Assembly (NCBI GenBank): GCA_009761415.1
Contig: QUOL01000001.1
Location: 1,488,001 to 1,552,000 of the forward strand
Direction: 5' to 3'
Source: Sarcomyxa edulis
Lineage: Eukaryota > Basidiomycota > Agaricomycetes > Agaricales > Mycenaceae
DNA length: 64,000 nucleotides
Under the pieces are notes generated by a model. The model was not told the DNA's origin and searched no databases. It saw only the letters and a list, made by a program, of their open reading frames with translations. The translations under genes were made by a program, and so were the position numbers. This document shows positions 1 to 9,952 of this stretch, piece after piece (the first letter of the stretch is position 1; each line of letters opens with the position of its first letter).

Positions 1-179
1 CCCCGGCTGAGCAGTTTGATATGTTCTAATTCCATAAGATTGAGAACCCGTCGAAGGCTTCAGCACAGAGCCCCGTCGTACAACTGTGCAGACATCAGTC
101 ATGCATTGAGGAGAAGAAACACTGGAAAGACCTTGAGTCCTGTGCCTCACAAAATGGGACGGATGAATGAGTTTAGCGT

Positions 180-259
180 GGTTCCTTGGCTTAGCGGTTA
201 TGGCATGTGATTGCAGTTTAAAAATCACAGGGTCTCGTGTTCGAATCACGAAGGAACCT
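180..259 (+). tRNA. tRNA-Cys (GCA) with a 7-nt intron
   Basis: The acceptor arms GGTTCCT (180-186) and AGGAACC (252-258) pair perfectly. They are followed by T259, the discriminator base typical of tRNA-Cys. The T arm TCGTG/TTCGAAT/CACGA and a GCT/GGC D stem are intact. The anticodon stem TGTGA (206-210) pairs with TCACA (225-229) around 14 nt. This becomes a normal 7-nt loop if TTTAAAA (217-223) is removed at the canonical intron site after G37, leaving anticodon GCA (213-215). The A-box-like TGGCTTAGCGG and B-box-like GTTCGAATC are internal Pol III promoter elements. The identity rests on the GCA anticodon plus U73. The exact intron limits are inferred. Confidence 0.9.
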
Positions 260-260
260 C

Positions 261-265
261 TTTTT
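261..265 (+). terminator. Pol III oligo-T terminator of the tRNA gene
   Basis: A run of five T residues starts two bases after the mature 3' end of the tRNA, the usual position and form of an RNA polymerase III stop signal. Confidence 0.75.
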
Positions 266-1347
266 GTGATCGTGCAGAACTGCCTGTGCCCGCAGATTCT
301 TTTCTGAGTGTATAGCTGTAGCCTGTATGAAGGGCGCTATATGTTTTTCATGCATTTCTCTGTCCTCCTGGATACCGAATAGCCTGGTCCCTGTATAAGG
401 AACTTATTAGGAGATGAGCCAACTTATTTATTCTACCTTCCTCATTAGCTTGTCTTTCTGATGTAAGGTGGTACCTCGTACATATCTACCACTAGAATCC
501 ATATCATTGTCGCGTTGCTTATCACTTTCGGAGAAAACCGTTCATAAGCCTTGCCCCCAGCGGAACTAATCAAGAACATTGTGTCATGCTACTCATGCTA
601 TCAGTGATGGTCCCACATGCTCCTGAAGCAGATGCACAGTACTAGAAGACAATGTGGGAGTACTCCGAGCTTCTGTACTACCAAATACGCCCGGGAAGCA
701 AGCAACTATGCAGCTACGACGCGTTAATCACGTGAACACACAGTGTTCGATCCGACCGGCGACAGCAATCGAGAATTGATCGAGAATTTCCCATATCCCG
801 TACTTTCTGGTCGTAAGTGTCTTGGAATGATAAGTAGTACCCTGTAGTACCTCGGAAGTCGTGAGCAATGAGGCCTGGTGCTTGATATGTTGAAGCTGGA
901 ACCGGATGTTTTCGTGAGTCACGTCCGTCCATAGATCTGGACCCCCAGACTGTTTGATCTCAAGGGTGTTTGTTCGGGCCATGGACATCCCGCTTGCATT
1001 TGATTTTTTGCTCATGCAGTCTGCTCCCGTTCGGCTTGTGAGACGAACGGAAACAGCGCTGAAGATGTCCCAGCGACGACAGCCGACGACCCGATAGGAT
1101 CCGTTGGGCGAGAGCTCACACATCGTGGCTGACATCGAAAGCCGGTCTGCAACGACGTGCTGCGACATCAAGCGCCAGTCTTACAGAAGACGTTCCTGGG
1201 GCCCAATGACTATGAGAAGATATATAATCCATCTCACCTAACAATGTTCCGGTCGGCTCGGTATTTCCCGGCAAATCCAGGTTCATTTCGCCCCTATGGC
1301 AGGCATATAAATCATCTGAATCATCTTCTGCTTCCTCCTTCGCCATC
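266..1347. other. Intergenic region without a recognised gene
   Basis: I find no coding region I can support. The longest open frames on the minus strand (about 728-1171 and 1116-1358) have no recognisable family. The one feature of note is an ACGCGT box (719-724) four bases from a CACGTG box (729-734). The right end is the upstream region of the ceramidase gene. Confidence 0.5.
719..734. promoter_or_regulatory. ACGCGT-N4-CACGTG composite motif
   Basis: ACGCGT is the core of the fungal MluI cell-cycle box bound by MBF, and CACGTG is the core bound by Cbf1/Pho4-type bHLH proteins. They sit four bases apart, as they do at 26008-26023. Which gene they serve is unclear, because the nearest supported start codon is about 600 bp away. 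Confidence 0.35.
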
Positions 1348-2611
1348 ATGGCCCTCAACTCTACTGTTCTCTCGTCGACTCACGGAGCATGGGGTCCTGT
1401 AACCGCAACCTTGGACTGGTGCGAAGTACGCCGCCGAGCTCACATAGTACTCATACCATTCAACTCTTACTTATCTTGCATTCGCAGGCAAACTACCAGT
1501 TCTCTTACTATGTCGCCGAAATGGCAAACACCATCTCCAATCTCTTCTCAATCGCTATAGCCATCCTGGGTTACAACCTTGCCCGCCAGGAATCACTACC
1601 AACGCGGTATTTCGCTGGATATATAGTGCGCTATCGCCCTCTCTTTTCTTTCTCATTGTAACAAATCCGTTCCAGGGCTTTGGTTTCATAGGAATCGGTA
1701 GCTTCTTCTTCCACGCCAGTCTACTCTTTCAAGCCCAGTTAGCGGACGAACTACCCATGATCTACGTCGCGAGTTATAGCCTGTTCATCGTGTTCGATAA
1801 AGGCCCTGGTTTCAACATTCATACCCCACGAGCGCGCTCCATCATCGCCTCCGTTCTGCTCTTTGACGTCCTATTCACGTGGAGTTAGTGAGTAGATATG
1901 ATCCTGCACTCCGCCTCACGACAGTGTTGGTTAAAATTTGACCCTTCTGTCGTAGCTATTTATACCGAAACCCCGTTTATCATCAACTCGTATTCGGTAG
2001 CTTGGTCTCCCTCAACGCCCTCCGTGTCGCATATCTATTGAAATCATCGGAAACCGGTAGCAAGATTCCAGAAAAAGTGAAGGCTACCATAGGGAAGCTG
2101 TTCACTACAGGCGCGTTCGTTTTCGTGATGGGTTTCTTGGTATGGAACCTGGACAACATCTTCTGTGATACCCTGACGCGCTGGAAAGTGGCGATCGGCT
2201 GGCCTCTTGCGTTCCTTCTCGAAGGTATGTATCTGCTATATCCTGTGTCGTTCCTTGGGCTGAACGTAGTTCGTTCAGGTCATTCTTGGTGGCATGTCCT
2301 CACTGTGAGTCTGTGATAACCCACATGTCAACATTATACTGAAGGCTATCAAAGGGGACTGGAGTATACCTTAAATTCATGGGAATGCAATGTACGCTAT
2401 TCCATCTGTTCTTGACCTCGTCTCCTGACTGACCCTTTATGATCCAGACGTGTAAGTTGAACTTCTTCGGACATTATGGCCTCCATTTACACCGCGGCTT
2501 TCTAGGACCTTGTGCGTCAAGGACGACTACCGTAACTATACCATCGGTCATGTATACGGACTTCCGTACGTGAAACGCGTGGGCGCGACTGTTGACAAGA
2601 AAACGACTTGA
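1348..2611 (+). CDS. ypc1: Alkaline ceramidase
   Basis: An ER/Golgi multi-pass hydrolase that splits (phyto/dihydro)ceramide into sphingoid base and fatty acid. The start MALNSTVLSSTHGAWGPVTA leads directly into the family hallmark WGPVTATLDWCE, which after the first intron continues ANYQFSYYVAEMANTISNLF. Downstream are FFFHASLLFQAQLADELPM, with the conserved His and Asp of the metal-dependent CREST hydrolases, and GHSWWHVLTGTG with the late histidines, then LCVKDDYRNY near the C-terminus. About seven hydrophobic segments are visible. The last junction needs a 4-nt exon (2448-2451) to join QYVTLCVKDD in frame. The stop is TGA at 2609-2611. The family is clear; substrate preference is not. Confidence 0.9.
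2448..2451 (+). other. 4-nt microexon (ACGT) of the ceramidase gene
   Basis: It is flanked by acceptor GATCCAG and donor GTAAGT. The introns are 2392-2447 and 2452-2505. With it, the frame reads MGMQYVTLCVKDDYRNY; direct joining of the neighbours loses the frame of the conserved C-terminal part. Confidence 0.75.
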
Positions 2612-2819
2612 AGATGCTCAATGTAGCTCTTGTACAATAGCGGGAAACCAGAAATGTTGTAAAATGCGATTGAAATGATCTTGTAGTCCTGTACACTATT
2701 GATCCTCAATATAAAGCAGGAGTAGAACCACTGATGTACTATATTATTTTCCATCTCTGCGAATCAAATGAGAAGGGTGATATTTCTTTCAGAAGTGTTG
2801 CTTTACTCACCATAAGTGG

Positions 2820-3893
2820 TCACTTCTCAACAACAATTGGCCTTATCACCCCCCCTACCTCCCATTTCTCGAATTCCATGACCTCTAATCCATCTTCGCC
2901 CAGACCTCGTTGTGTCTTCCATTCAGTGAGAACCTCTCGAACTGATCTGCCATTTCCTGAGGTATACATCATGAAAGGTTGGTCGTATAACGCTGCCTCA
3001 TCAGTTTCTCCCGGTCGCGTTTGAATCCCCAGCGTTTCAAAGCCAACTATCTGTCTTCCAATTGACCGCTCCAATAGCTCCAGATCTTGGATGAACTCCT
3101 TGGATTGGAAAAGAGCATCCATTCGCTCGGACTTGAGCGCAAGCAGAGCGAAGACTCCTATACGACCTGAGGACATATTTTCATTGTCGGGGGCACCATG
3201 AACGTAAGACGCGAGACGAAAGGCCGACGGGCGTTGTGGCTGAACATCTGGGTCTCGGATCACTGCAATTGCCCTCCGTAGAGAGATGTTCTCCCCAACT
3301 TTGGTAATGAGGTCACCAATGGAGCTCTCTACCGTCTCAGATGGGTGGGGGCCCTCCTGGGACATCAGCGGCGCTTTGAGCAATCGATCCAACGGGCAGG
3401 GCTCGAACCATTCCATGTATTGAACAGGCTTTGAGAAAAGTGCAGCAGCAGTATGCGCGATATCTGTCGCTAGCTTTCCAAACAACTTGTTCCTCCCCAC
3501 GAAGTCCGTCTCGCAGTTGAGTTCCACCATACCTGCCCGGACAGTCCCACTCTGTGATAGAATGAATTGACTGATCAGCCCGTGCTCAGTGCTTCTTCCA
3601 TGGACTTTGGCGATCTTGAGTGCACTCGAAATGACACGGTCTGCCTTCAGCCACTCCAGGGCGGCATCGTAATCGTTCTTAGTGACTGTGAGAGCTTCAA
3701 TGGCTTTAGAGAACGAGACGTCTGTAGTTTTTCGTAATGCCGCAACGAGTTTGCTGGAGGCTTTCGGGACTTCTGGGACTTCTGGGGCTTTGGGTGCCTG
3801 CGGGTCTTTTGGAGCTTTGGGGGCTTTGGAGGCTGGAGAGGTGGAATATAATCGGAGGAGTGGGGCTCTGGTGAGCCTTGAGCACCGGAACAT
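2820..3893 (-). CDS. tsf1: Elongation factor Ts, mitochondrial
   Basis: A guanine-nucleotide exchange factor for mitochondrial EF-Tu. The frame starts MFRCSRLTRAPLLRLYSTS, an Arg/Ser-rich presequence without acidic residues, as expected for mitochondrial import. Next is a Pro/Lys-rich linker (repeated APK/PEVP units), then the UBA-like N domain (KLVAALRKTTDVSFSKAIEA, about residues 45-85), and the dimerisation core with the hallmark MVELNCETDFVGRN. The open frame extends upstream of this ATG, but only from a GTG, so 3893 is chosen. It is a single exon, which is unusual in this window. Its start lies 125 bp from the divergent NAF1 start, so the two probably share a promoter. Confidence 0.92.
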   Translation of the reverse strand: MFRCSRLTRAPLLRLYSTSPASKAPKAPKDPQAPKAPEVPEVPKASSKLVAALRKTTDVSFSKAIEALTVTKNDYDAALEWLKADRVISSALKIAKVHGRSTEHGLISQFILSQSGTVRAGMVELNCETDFVGRNKLFGKLATDIAHTAAALFSKPVQYMEWFEPCPLDRLLKAPLMSQEGPHPSETVESSIGDLITKVGENISLRRAIAVIRDPDVQPQRPSAFRLASYVHGAPDNENMSSGRIGVFALLALKSERMDALFQSKEFIQDLELLERSIGRQIVGFETLGIQTRPGETDEAALYDQPFMMYTSGNGRSVREVLTEWKTQRGLGEDGLEVMEFEKWEVGGVIRPIVVEK

Positions 3894-4018
3894 TGTTGTA
3901 GTGACCTGGAGCTGAGGTTGGGCCGCGCGTGACTTGAATTTTTTGAGACGCGACTCGATCAAAATAACCGTTCTGCCATCATCTTCCACCCTCAGACCTT
4001 TCGCCAGTCTCCTGCCAA

Positions 4019-6024
4019 ATGGATGACTTCAAAATTCCACAGCATGTCCCTCAAGATCTCCTACTGATTCATGATCTTGTTGCGGATAGTCTTAGTTCCT
4101 CCATTACATTGCAAAAAACTGCAACGGACCCCATCGATCACTCTATCGACAGTTCAGACGATAGCGACAATGCAAGCGAAGACGAAATAGAAGCGAATTT
4201 GATGATGAATGCAGATGAGATCGACTCTGTTGCTCCTAAATCGTGAGCCAAATACTCGTTGACTGTCGCTGCATCTAAGACTGAAATGGAGTTTGCAGTT
4301 CAGCACCATCAGACTCAAATTCGGACTCTGGCTCTGACTCTGACTCTAGCTCTGATGACTCTGACACTGATGAAAAGGCTCCCAGCATTCCCAAAGTTGA
4401 AGACCTCAATATCGACGACGACGACGACGAGGCTGGTCCGGCCGTTACGACTGGAACGTACTTTCAAACCAAAAACGAGGTTGTCGAGACCGATATCACT
4501 ATTCCAGACATCGAGGAAGTTGGGCCTGACGAAGTACTCGAAAAAGTGGGCGAAGTCATGACTGTCATGGAGAAACTGGCTATCGTAAAAGGTGTTGCTT
4601 CTGAGATTGCTGACAGGGGGTCCGAACGTGCTCTTGATTCTGATACATTACTTGTATTCGAGGACAGAAAAGTCATGGGATATGTATGTGTGACGATCTA
4701 TGACTTTGTCGACTCGAGAGCTAACTTCTCTCCAGATATATGAGACTTTTGGCCCGACTACTCAGCCTCTGTACCAAGTCAAATTCACACAAAACTATCC
4801 CCTCGACCCTGAAAAAGTAAGACTGGACCGCGAGGTCTTCCATGTACCACAGCGAAGCCATTTCGTGTTCCTGAATCAAATCAGACACCTCAAAGGGAGT
4901 GATGCCAGTAATGTGCATGACGAAGAACCTGGGGACGACGAATTGGAGTTTTCGGATGATGAGGCTGAAGCGGCCTACAAAGCCAGTTTGAAAAGAAAGT
5001 GCGTATCTTTCCGAGTATTGATCATGCCAACGTCCTGATGGTTTCGACCAGACGGGGCGAATCCCGAGCAAATTCTGTCGCATCTTCCAGGTTTTCAACA
5101 CCGACGCCGTCACAGATGAACGATCAGGACCTGTCCGACAGTGGTTTCTCTGCAGGCAATCCATACGACGCGCATGGCGCCTACGACATGGACTTTGTCG
5201 CAGGGAGTTCGAGACCAGCACCGATACCTTACGATGACCCGTATTCCGATGATTTCACTGGGGCCACACTATCTAGCATCGAAACAGGGCAATCTTCTTC
5301 GGTCTCCCAAAGAGACTCTCTCGAGCAAAGCAGTAGTTCGTCGCTAATAACTAATGAACGTAGTAATGGAAGAGGTCGAGGTCGAGGACGTGGAAGAGGA
5401 CAAGACCGAGGGGATGCACGCCAAGGTTGGGAATCAGGTGGAAGAGGACGAGGACGAGGGCGTGGACGAGGTGATCGCGGAGACCGAGGAAGAGCTCGTG
5501 GCGGCAATGCTCGACCTCGGAATAATGGCGATGAGGGAGACAGTGGTTGGGCACCACGACCAGCAGATCAACGCGAATCAGTCGATCGATATGATCCACG
5601 CATCCCTCGGCCGCTTTCCCCGACCTCACTTGCTATCGCTCGTGCGACTGGGCAGTACATGGATGGAACAAACTTCGCATCTGCTGTTTCCTCGCCCTCG
5701 ATACCTGCTGCGGGCATTTGGTCAAATTACAATCCACCTCAACAGAACCAGCCCCAGCACCAATTCAGCTTCGGTCCCGAAGCATATCAACAAAATTATA
5801 TCCAACCGCATATCAATCCAAGGTTTGCGTCGGCGTTCGGTATGAACATGGGCTATGCTCAACCTCAACCATATCCACAATATGGGCAGTATGGACAGGG
5901 CCTGACTCCGAATCAGACGGCATCTAGTTGGACGGATGAATGGACAGTGCACGGCGCAGATCATGGCAGTAGTGCGGACAACAATTCGACTGCACCCGGA
6001 AGCGAACATAGTGCTTTACCATAA
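4019..6024 (+). CDS. naf1: H/ACA snoRNP assembly factor NAF1
   Basis: A nuclear chaperone that holds H/ACA ribonucleoproteins before Gar1 replaces it. An acidic Asp/Ser-rich N-terminus precedes the Gar1/Naf1 beta-barrel: ALDSDTLLVFEDRKVMGYIY, ETFGPTTQPLYQVKF and the FHVPQRSHFVF strand. The C-terminus has a long RG-rich tract (DNA about 5364-5517), then a Gln/Pro/Tyr-rich tail. Three introns (from about 4243, 4684 and 5001) give one frame ending TAA at 6024. The RG tract fits RNA binding. The domain order and acidic flanks are as known for fungal NAF1. Confidence 0.9.
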
Positions 6025-6730
6025 GAGCGCACCGGAACTTACTTCGATTCCAGTTATTATTATAATTTACAATCATTGTTCAACCACTGTTGTCTTGGAA
6101 TGTGTTCATATCCGCTTCACATGCACGCCGATGAAGAGCACATGGGCGAGCTGCTGTAGTGCGCCGTGACCATCAAACTACTTCCCCTATTGGCCACCTT
6201 CCTCCTGCCAACTACCGAGATCCACAGTTTGAACGTGTGTGGAGAGTCAGTGGAGAAATTCCTCTCTTCGGTTCTTGGGTATCCCATTCAAACGTTCCAA
6301 TATTGTACTCAGTGCGCACGCTCTGGCTACATACTCGGAACAAGTACAGTTCTAGAATGTTCTCCTGGATGGTCGGTATCTGGGCACTCTACAGTCTGCT
6401 TGGAACTTACAGGCAACCTGAACGCTGCAACATATGCTACACGCTGTGTTTCTCCCGTATCGGCATGTGTCTCTACAATGCACGCGTGCTTTTAGGTCTT
6501 GGTTCTTGCCTCAACCGCGTGTTCCGACGTGTACACGATCGTGCTATGCATAGAATGATGATCTTCACCACCTGCACAGTCATTCATGAGCTTTTCTTAT
6601 CTCTTCCGTCTCTTGGGGCTTCTATTTCTGTCAACAGCTCATGGAACAGAATTTTGATCTGCACTTGTTTTATAACCCGTCGCATTTGCGCTTTCCCATC
6701 AAGAGCCCCTTCATCTGAAGTAACGCGAAG
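6025..6730. other. Intergenic region between NAF1 and RNase T2
   Basis: It holds the NAF1 3' end and the upstream region of the RNase T2 gene. Two open frames here (6159-6830, 6166-6495) begin at non-ATG codons and resemble no family I know, so I treat them as chance. Confidence 0.5.
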
Positions 6731-8836
6731 ATGTTCACCGCCGCCATCCTTGCTAGTCTCATTGGATCCTCCGTGGCGAACCCGTTTTTCAGCCCTCTTG
6801 CACCTTCAGATCTGTTTAGTCGGGCGGTGACCAGTTCTGAATGCACGGGGACTTTAGTACAGTCTTGCCATAATACCACTAGGGAAACCAACTTGTGCTG
6901 TTTCGAAGCCCCTGGGGTATGTCGGTCAATATACTCAATGCTTCATCATCTGAATCCTATGGATGTTCCAGGGTCTCTTGTTGCAAACTCAGGTAATGAG
7001 CCAAAGTGTCGATTCTGATGAGTATCAGCTAAACCTCTTCTTAGTTCTGGGATACCGACCCGTCAACTGGACCAAGCAACAGCTGGACCATCCACGGTGA
7101 GAATCTCGGTTGACCAGTGTAACTACTGCAACTGACTCCACCACGCAGGGCTATGGCCTGACAAGTACGCTCTCATCACTCTTGACCAAAAAATCGCTGA
7201 TGTAGTCCATGTATAGCTGCGACACCACCTTCTCTGAAAATTGCGACTCCTCCCGAGACTACACTGGTATCGCCTCAGTGAGCTCAAGTCATGCACCGTG
7301 GACATAATCCAGCCTCTGACAAAGTAAATTTAGCTCCTCACTGCCAACGGTGCCAGCGATACTCTCTCTTTCATGGACACGGTGCGTAACAAATAATAGA
7401 TCAGTCACAAGGTTGATCCTCAGCTTATCGTGATCAGTTCTGGGTCGATATCAATGGTCAAAATGAACAGTTCTGGGAGGTGTGTTCACAATTTGCCACA
7501 TCTATGCATTATTCTAATCTAATACACATCTGCCCCCAAAGCACGAGTGGGCTACCCACGGAACATGCATGAGGTTTGATGGTTCACTTCCTTATTCCCC
7601 AGATGAGTCCTAAGCGACGTTGGGATTTTCAGCACTCTTGAACCTAGCTGCCTCCCTAGCGGAAGCCCCAAAGGCGCAGAGGTATGCAATGGAATATTTC
7701 TACTTGTCTTGTTTGACTCATGTCTTGCAAAGGCTGTAGCATTCTTCAACACCGTTGTCAAATTATTCAAGGTGCGCATCTTCCAACCCGGAAGTGTCTA
7801 TGCCACCCAACGATATTCTAGACACTTCCGACATATACGTGGCTTGAGAATGCCGGGATTACGCCGTCGTCGTCGACCACACACACCTTGGCTAGTCTTA
7901 CTGCCGCCCTCAAGACTGGATCTGGAGTGAGTGGCGTAATATTCCAATTTTGTGAGTTTCTAATCGGGCGTATCAGGGTTTCACTCCAGCACTGGATTGC
8001 GATAGTAAAAAGCTCAGCTCCATCAGCTGGTATTTCAATCTGAAGGGGTCAATCATCGACGGCACCTTTGTTCCTATCTGTAAGCAAAGAGATCTTGTCG
8101 TGCGGATCAGAAGAGGCTTGACATTATTCGTACAGCTGCACCGGAGTCCGGAAGTTGCCCATCGACTGGAATATTATACCCTCCGAAGTCTGGGTCACCA
8201 GTTAGCACTGTAAGCGTTGCATTTTTCGTCTACACACCGTGGTTCTGATAGCTTGATCCGGCATATAGAGCACATCTGTGAGTTTAGCCGCATCATGTAT
8301 GATATAATCTGAACATTCATGTGTAGAGCGGGAGTTCCCCCACTGGAGTAGGCTCTCTTGTCCGTAGAATGTCTGTTCTTCAACTAACGCTACTGCAATT
8401 ACTAGGCACCCGGATCACTTCCAGGAAAGGCAACAATTCACGCTATCTCGTCTGGCTCCACTGTCGGTGGTCTCTTGTCGGCAGGCACTTGGTCTACACA
8501 GACACTGGCGACGTACACTCTCAGTGGAACTTCTAGTAGCTTCACCCTCTCGTCGTCTAAGGGCAATTGTGGTGTCAGCGGTGGGACATTCTCGTGCGGT
8601 AGCGGCGTCTCGAGCACAACATTTACCGCTGTATGTTCTGGCCTCTCGACTGCGTCCTCTGTGAGTGTCACTGATTGTATATTACCAAGGTTACCTCTGG
8701 GAGCACTCTTCTTCTGGCGTCCGGAGGCTCTACAGCTTTCACAAGCGATGCCACACCGAGTGGTCAAACTCAAGAAACCGTGTTTACAGGCAGTAGTCAC
8801 TCGAAGGATTTCACTTTGAGCATCGTCGCGGCGTAG
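6731..8836 (+). CDS. Secreted ribonuclease T2-like protein
   Basis: A secreted or vacuolar endoribonuclease. The start MFTAAILASLIGSSVANPFF is a signal peptide. Then come CHNTTRETNLCCFEAPG and the two catalytic segments: SWTIHGLWPDNCDTTF (CAS I, catalytic His) and FWEHEWATHGTC (CAS II, Glu-His-Glu-x5-His). A C-terminal Ser/Thr/Gly-rich domain (GKATIHAISSGSTVGGLLSA onward) corresponds to the extra domain of fungal Rny1/RNase T2 enzymes. There are a dozen introns. Several exons are tiny: 16 nt (7149-7164, inside CAS I), 9 nt (8269-8277) and 21 nt (8327-8347). The stop is TAG at 8834-8836. Confidence 0.9.
8269..8277 (+). other. 9-nt microexon (AGCACATCT) of the RNase T2 gene
   Basis: It is bounded by acceptor GCATATAG and donor GTGAGT. 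The introns are 8210-8268 (59 nt) and 8278-8326 (49 nt). It encodes Ser-Thr-Ser in phase 0 inside the Ser/Thr linker. Because it is in phase it could also be skipped; transcript reads would decide. Confidence 0.65.
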
Positions 8837-9056
8837 ACCTGTACTATGTACTGATCATTCACAAGTCGGGATTGTTTGTATCAATAGTATCACACCAATT
8901 CGAGAGATATCCAAGGGGCCTGTAACGTGATTTCCATGCATGCAACGTCCGCTATTCTTAGTATCTCTTACCCGCCATGAACCGACAGTGTCAAAGCTGG
9001 AGATAGGCAAGTGCCCGTATCATTGAGACAGCTGCCACTGCAGATAGTAATACGAT

Positions 9057-9598
9057 ATGCCTCCTCCTTCCGACAACCCTTCCTTCCACTTACGCGCGTT
9101 ACCTGGCTTATTCTTTGTCGTGAAACTCGAACCTGATGAGGACATCCTTTCCGTCTTGTCAATGCTCGGTAGATTCGACAAAGATACCTCACAATTTATT
9201 TCCGTAACACGAACCAAAGATGAGGTTTCCATCGTAGGAGAGTCAGGACCTGACATCCCCGAAGCGTGGATTCAATACGCTACTTGGAGGGCTATCAAAA
9301 TTGTTGGCCCTATGGATTTTGGTTCGAACGAGTTGATCAAATTGATATTCGGGTCAAGTCTGACCCTCCTTCGTCCTGCAGGAATAACAGGCGTTCTAAC
9401 GAATTTCACACTGCCTTTGAAGCTAGCTCAAGTGCCAGTATTCGCACTTTCTACATGGTACGGTCAATCAGCATTTGAGCTCTGAAACACATGAACACCG
9501 TGCTTTGCAGGAACACGGACTATGTACTGGTGCCAGAGACGATGCTTCTAGGGGCCGTTGGTGCTCTCAAACAGGATGGATGGACGTTCGTAGAATAA
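9057..9598 (+). CDS. Small ACT-domain protein (CASTOR-type)
   Basis: After two introns (about 9315-9380 and 9459-9510) the protein is short, about 140 residues. It begins MPPPSDNPSFHLRALPGLFF and ends NTDYVLVPETMLLGAVGALK followed by QDGWTFVE. This order (amino half with SVTRTKDEVSIVGE, then GVLTNFTLPLKLAQVPVFAL, then STWNTDYVLVP) matches the CASTOR-like ACT domain found in many fungal proteins, which can bind amino acids. No catalytic domain is attached, so a sensor or regulatory role is likely. The ligand is unknown. Confidence 0.75.
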
Positions 9599-9952
9599 GT
9601 GATTCCGTTATCATGTAGCTGGAATACCAGAAAAACGGGATTGAATGAGATGAGATGTTATGTACATTGTAGAGTACATGGACGTTGGTAGCAATTGAAA
9701 GACGATGATCCGAATGCGGCAAGTCAAGGTCGTCGAGCCCACCTTTGCAAAAAAAACTTTCGCTAGAACCAGTATTCTGTTCATCTTGACCTTTGCTATA
9801 TACTATCCCTGAACTAGGTTGACGACCACCGCAACCTGCCATAGGTGCCCTGACAAAAATCATTCTACAGCGGGTAGTAGAGCTTGCTGTCCTGCCCAGG
9901 CTCTGACATTCGCCCACCCCTGCATCGTGAACCACGATAAGTCCCGTAGGAT
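9599..9952. other. Intergenic region
   Basis: A 3' flank and short upstream region between two co-directional genes. I see no coding frame or RNA gene here. Confidence 0.5.

Noticed and set aside
728..1171. 147-codon minus-strand open frame
   Set aside because: No family resemblance, overlaps another frame of similar quality, and no splice or start context supports it.
3894..3989. N-terminal extension of EF-Ts
   Set aside because: The extended frame opens with GTG (3987-3989); the ATG at 3893 gives a good mitochondrial presequence.
5351..5629. Minus-strand frames across the NAF1 RG tract
   Set aside because: They are shadows of the repetitive GGTCGAGGACG-like coding sequence of NAF1.
6159..6830. 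Plus-strand frames upstream of the RNase T2 gene
   Set aside because: They start at non-ATG codons, and the longer one overlaps the signal-peptide exon of RNase T2 in another frame.
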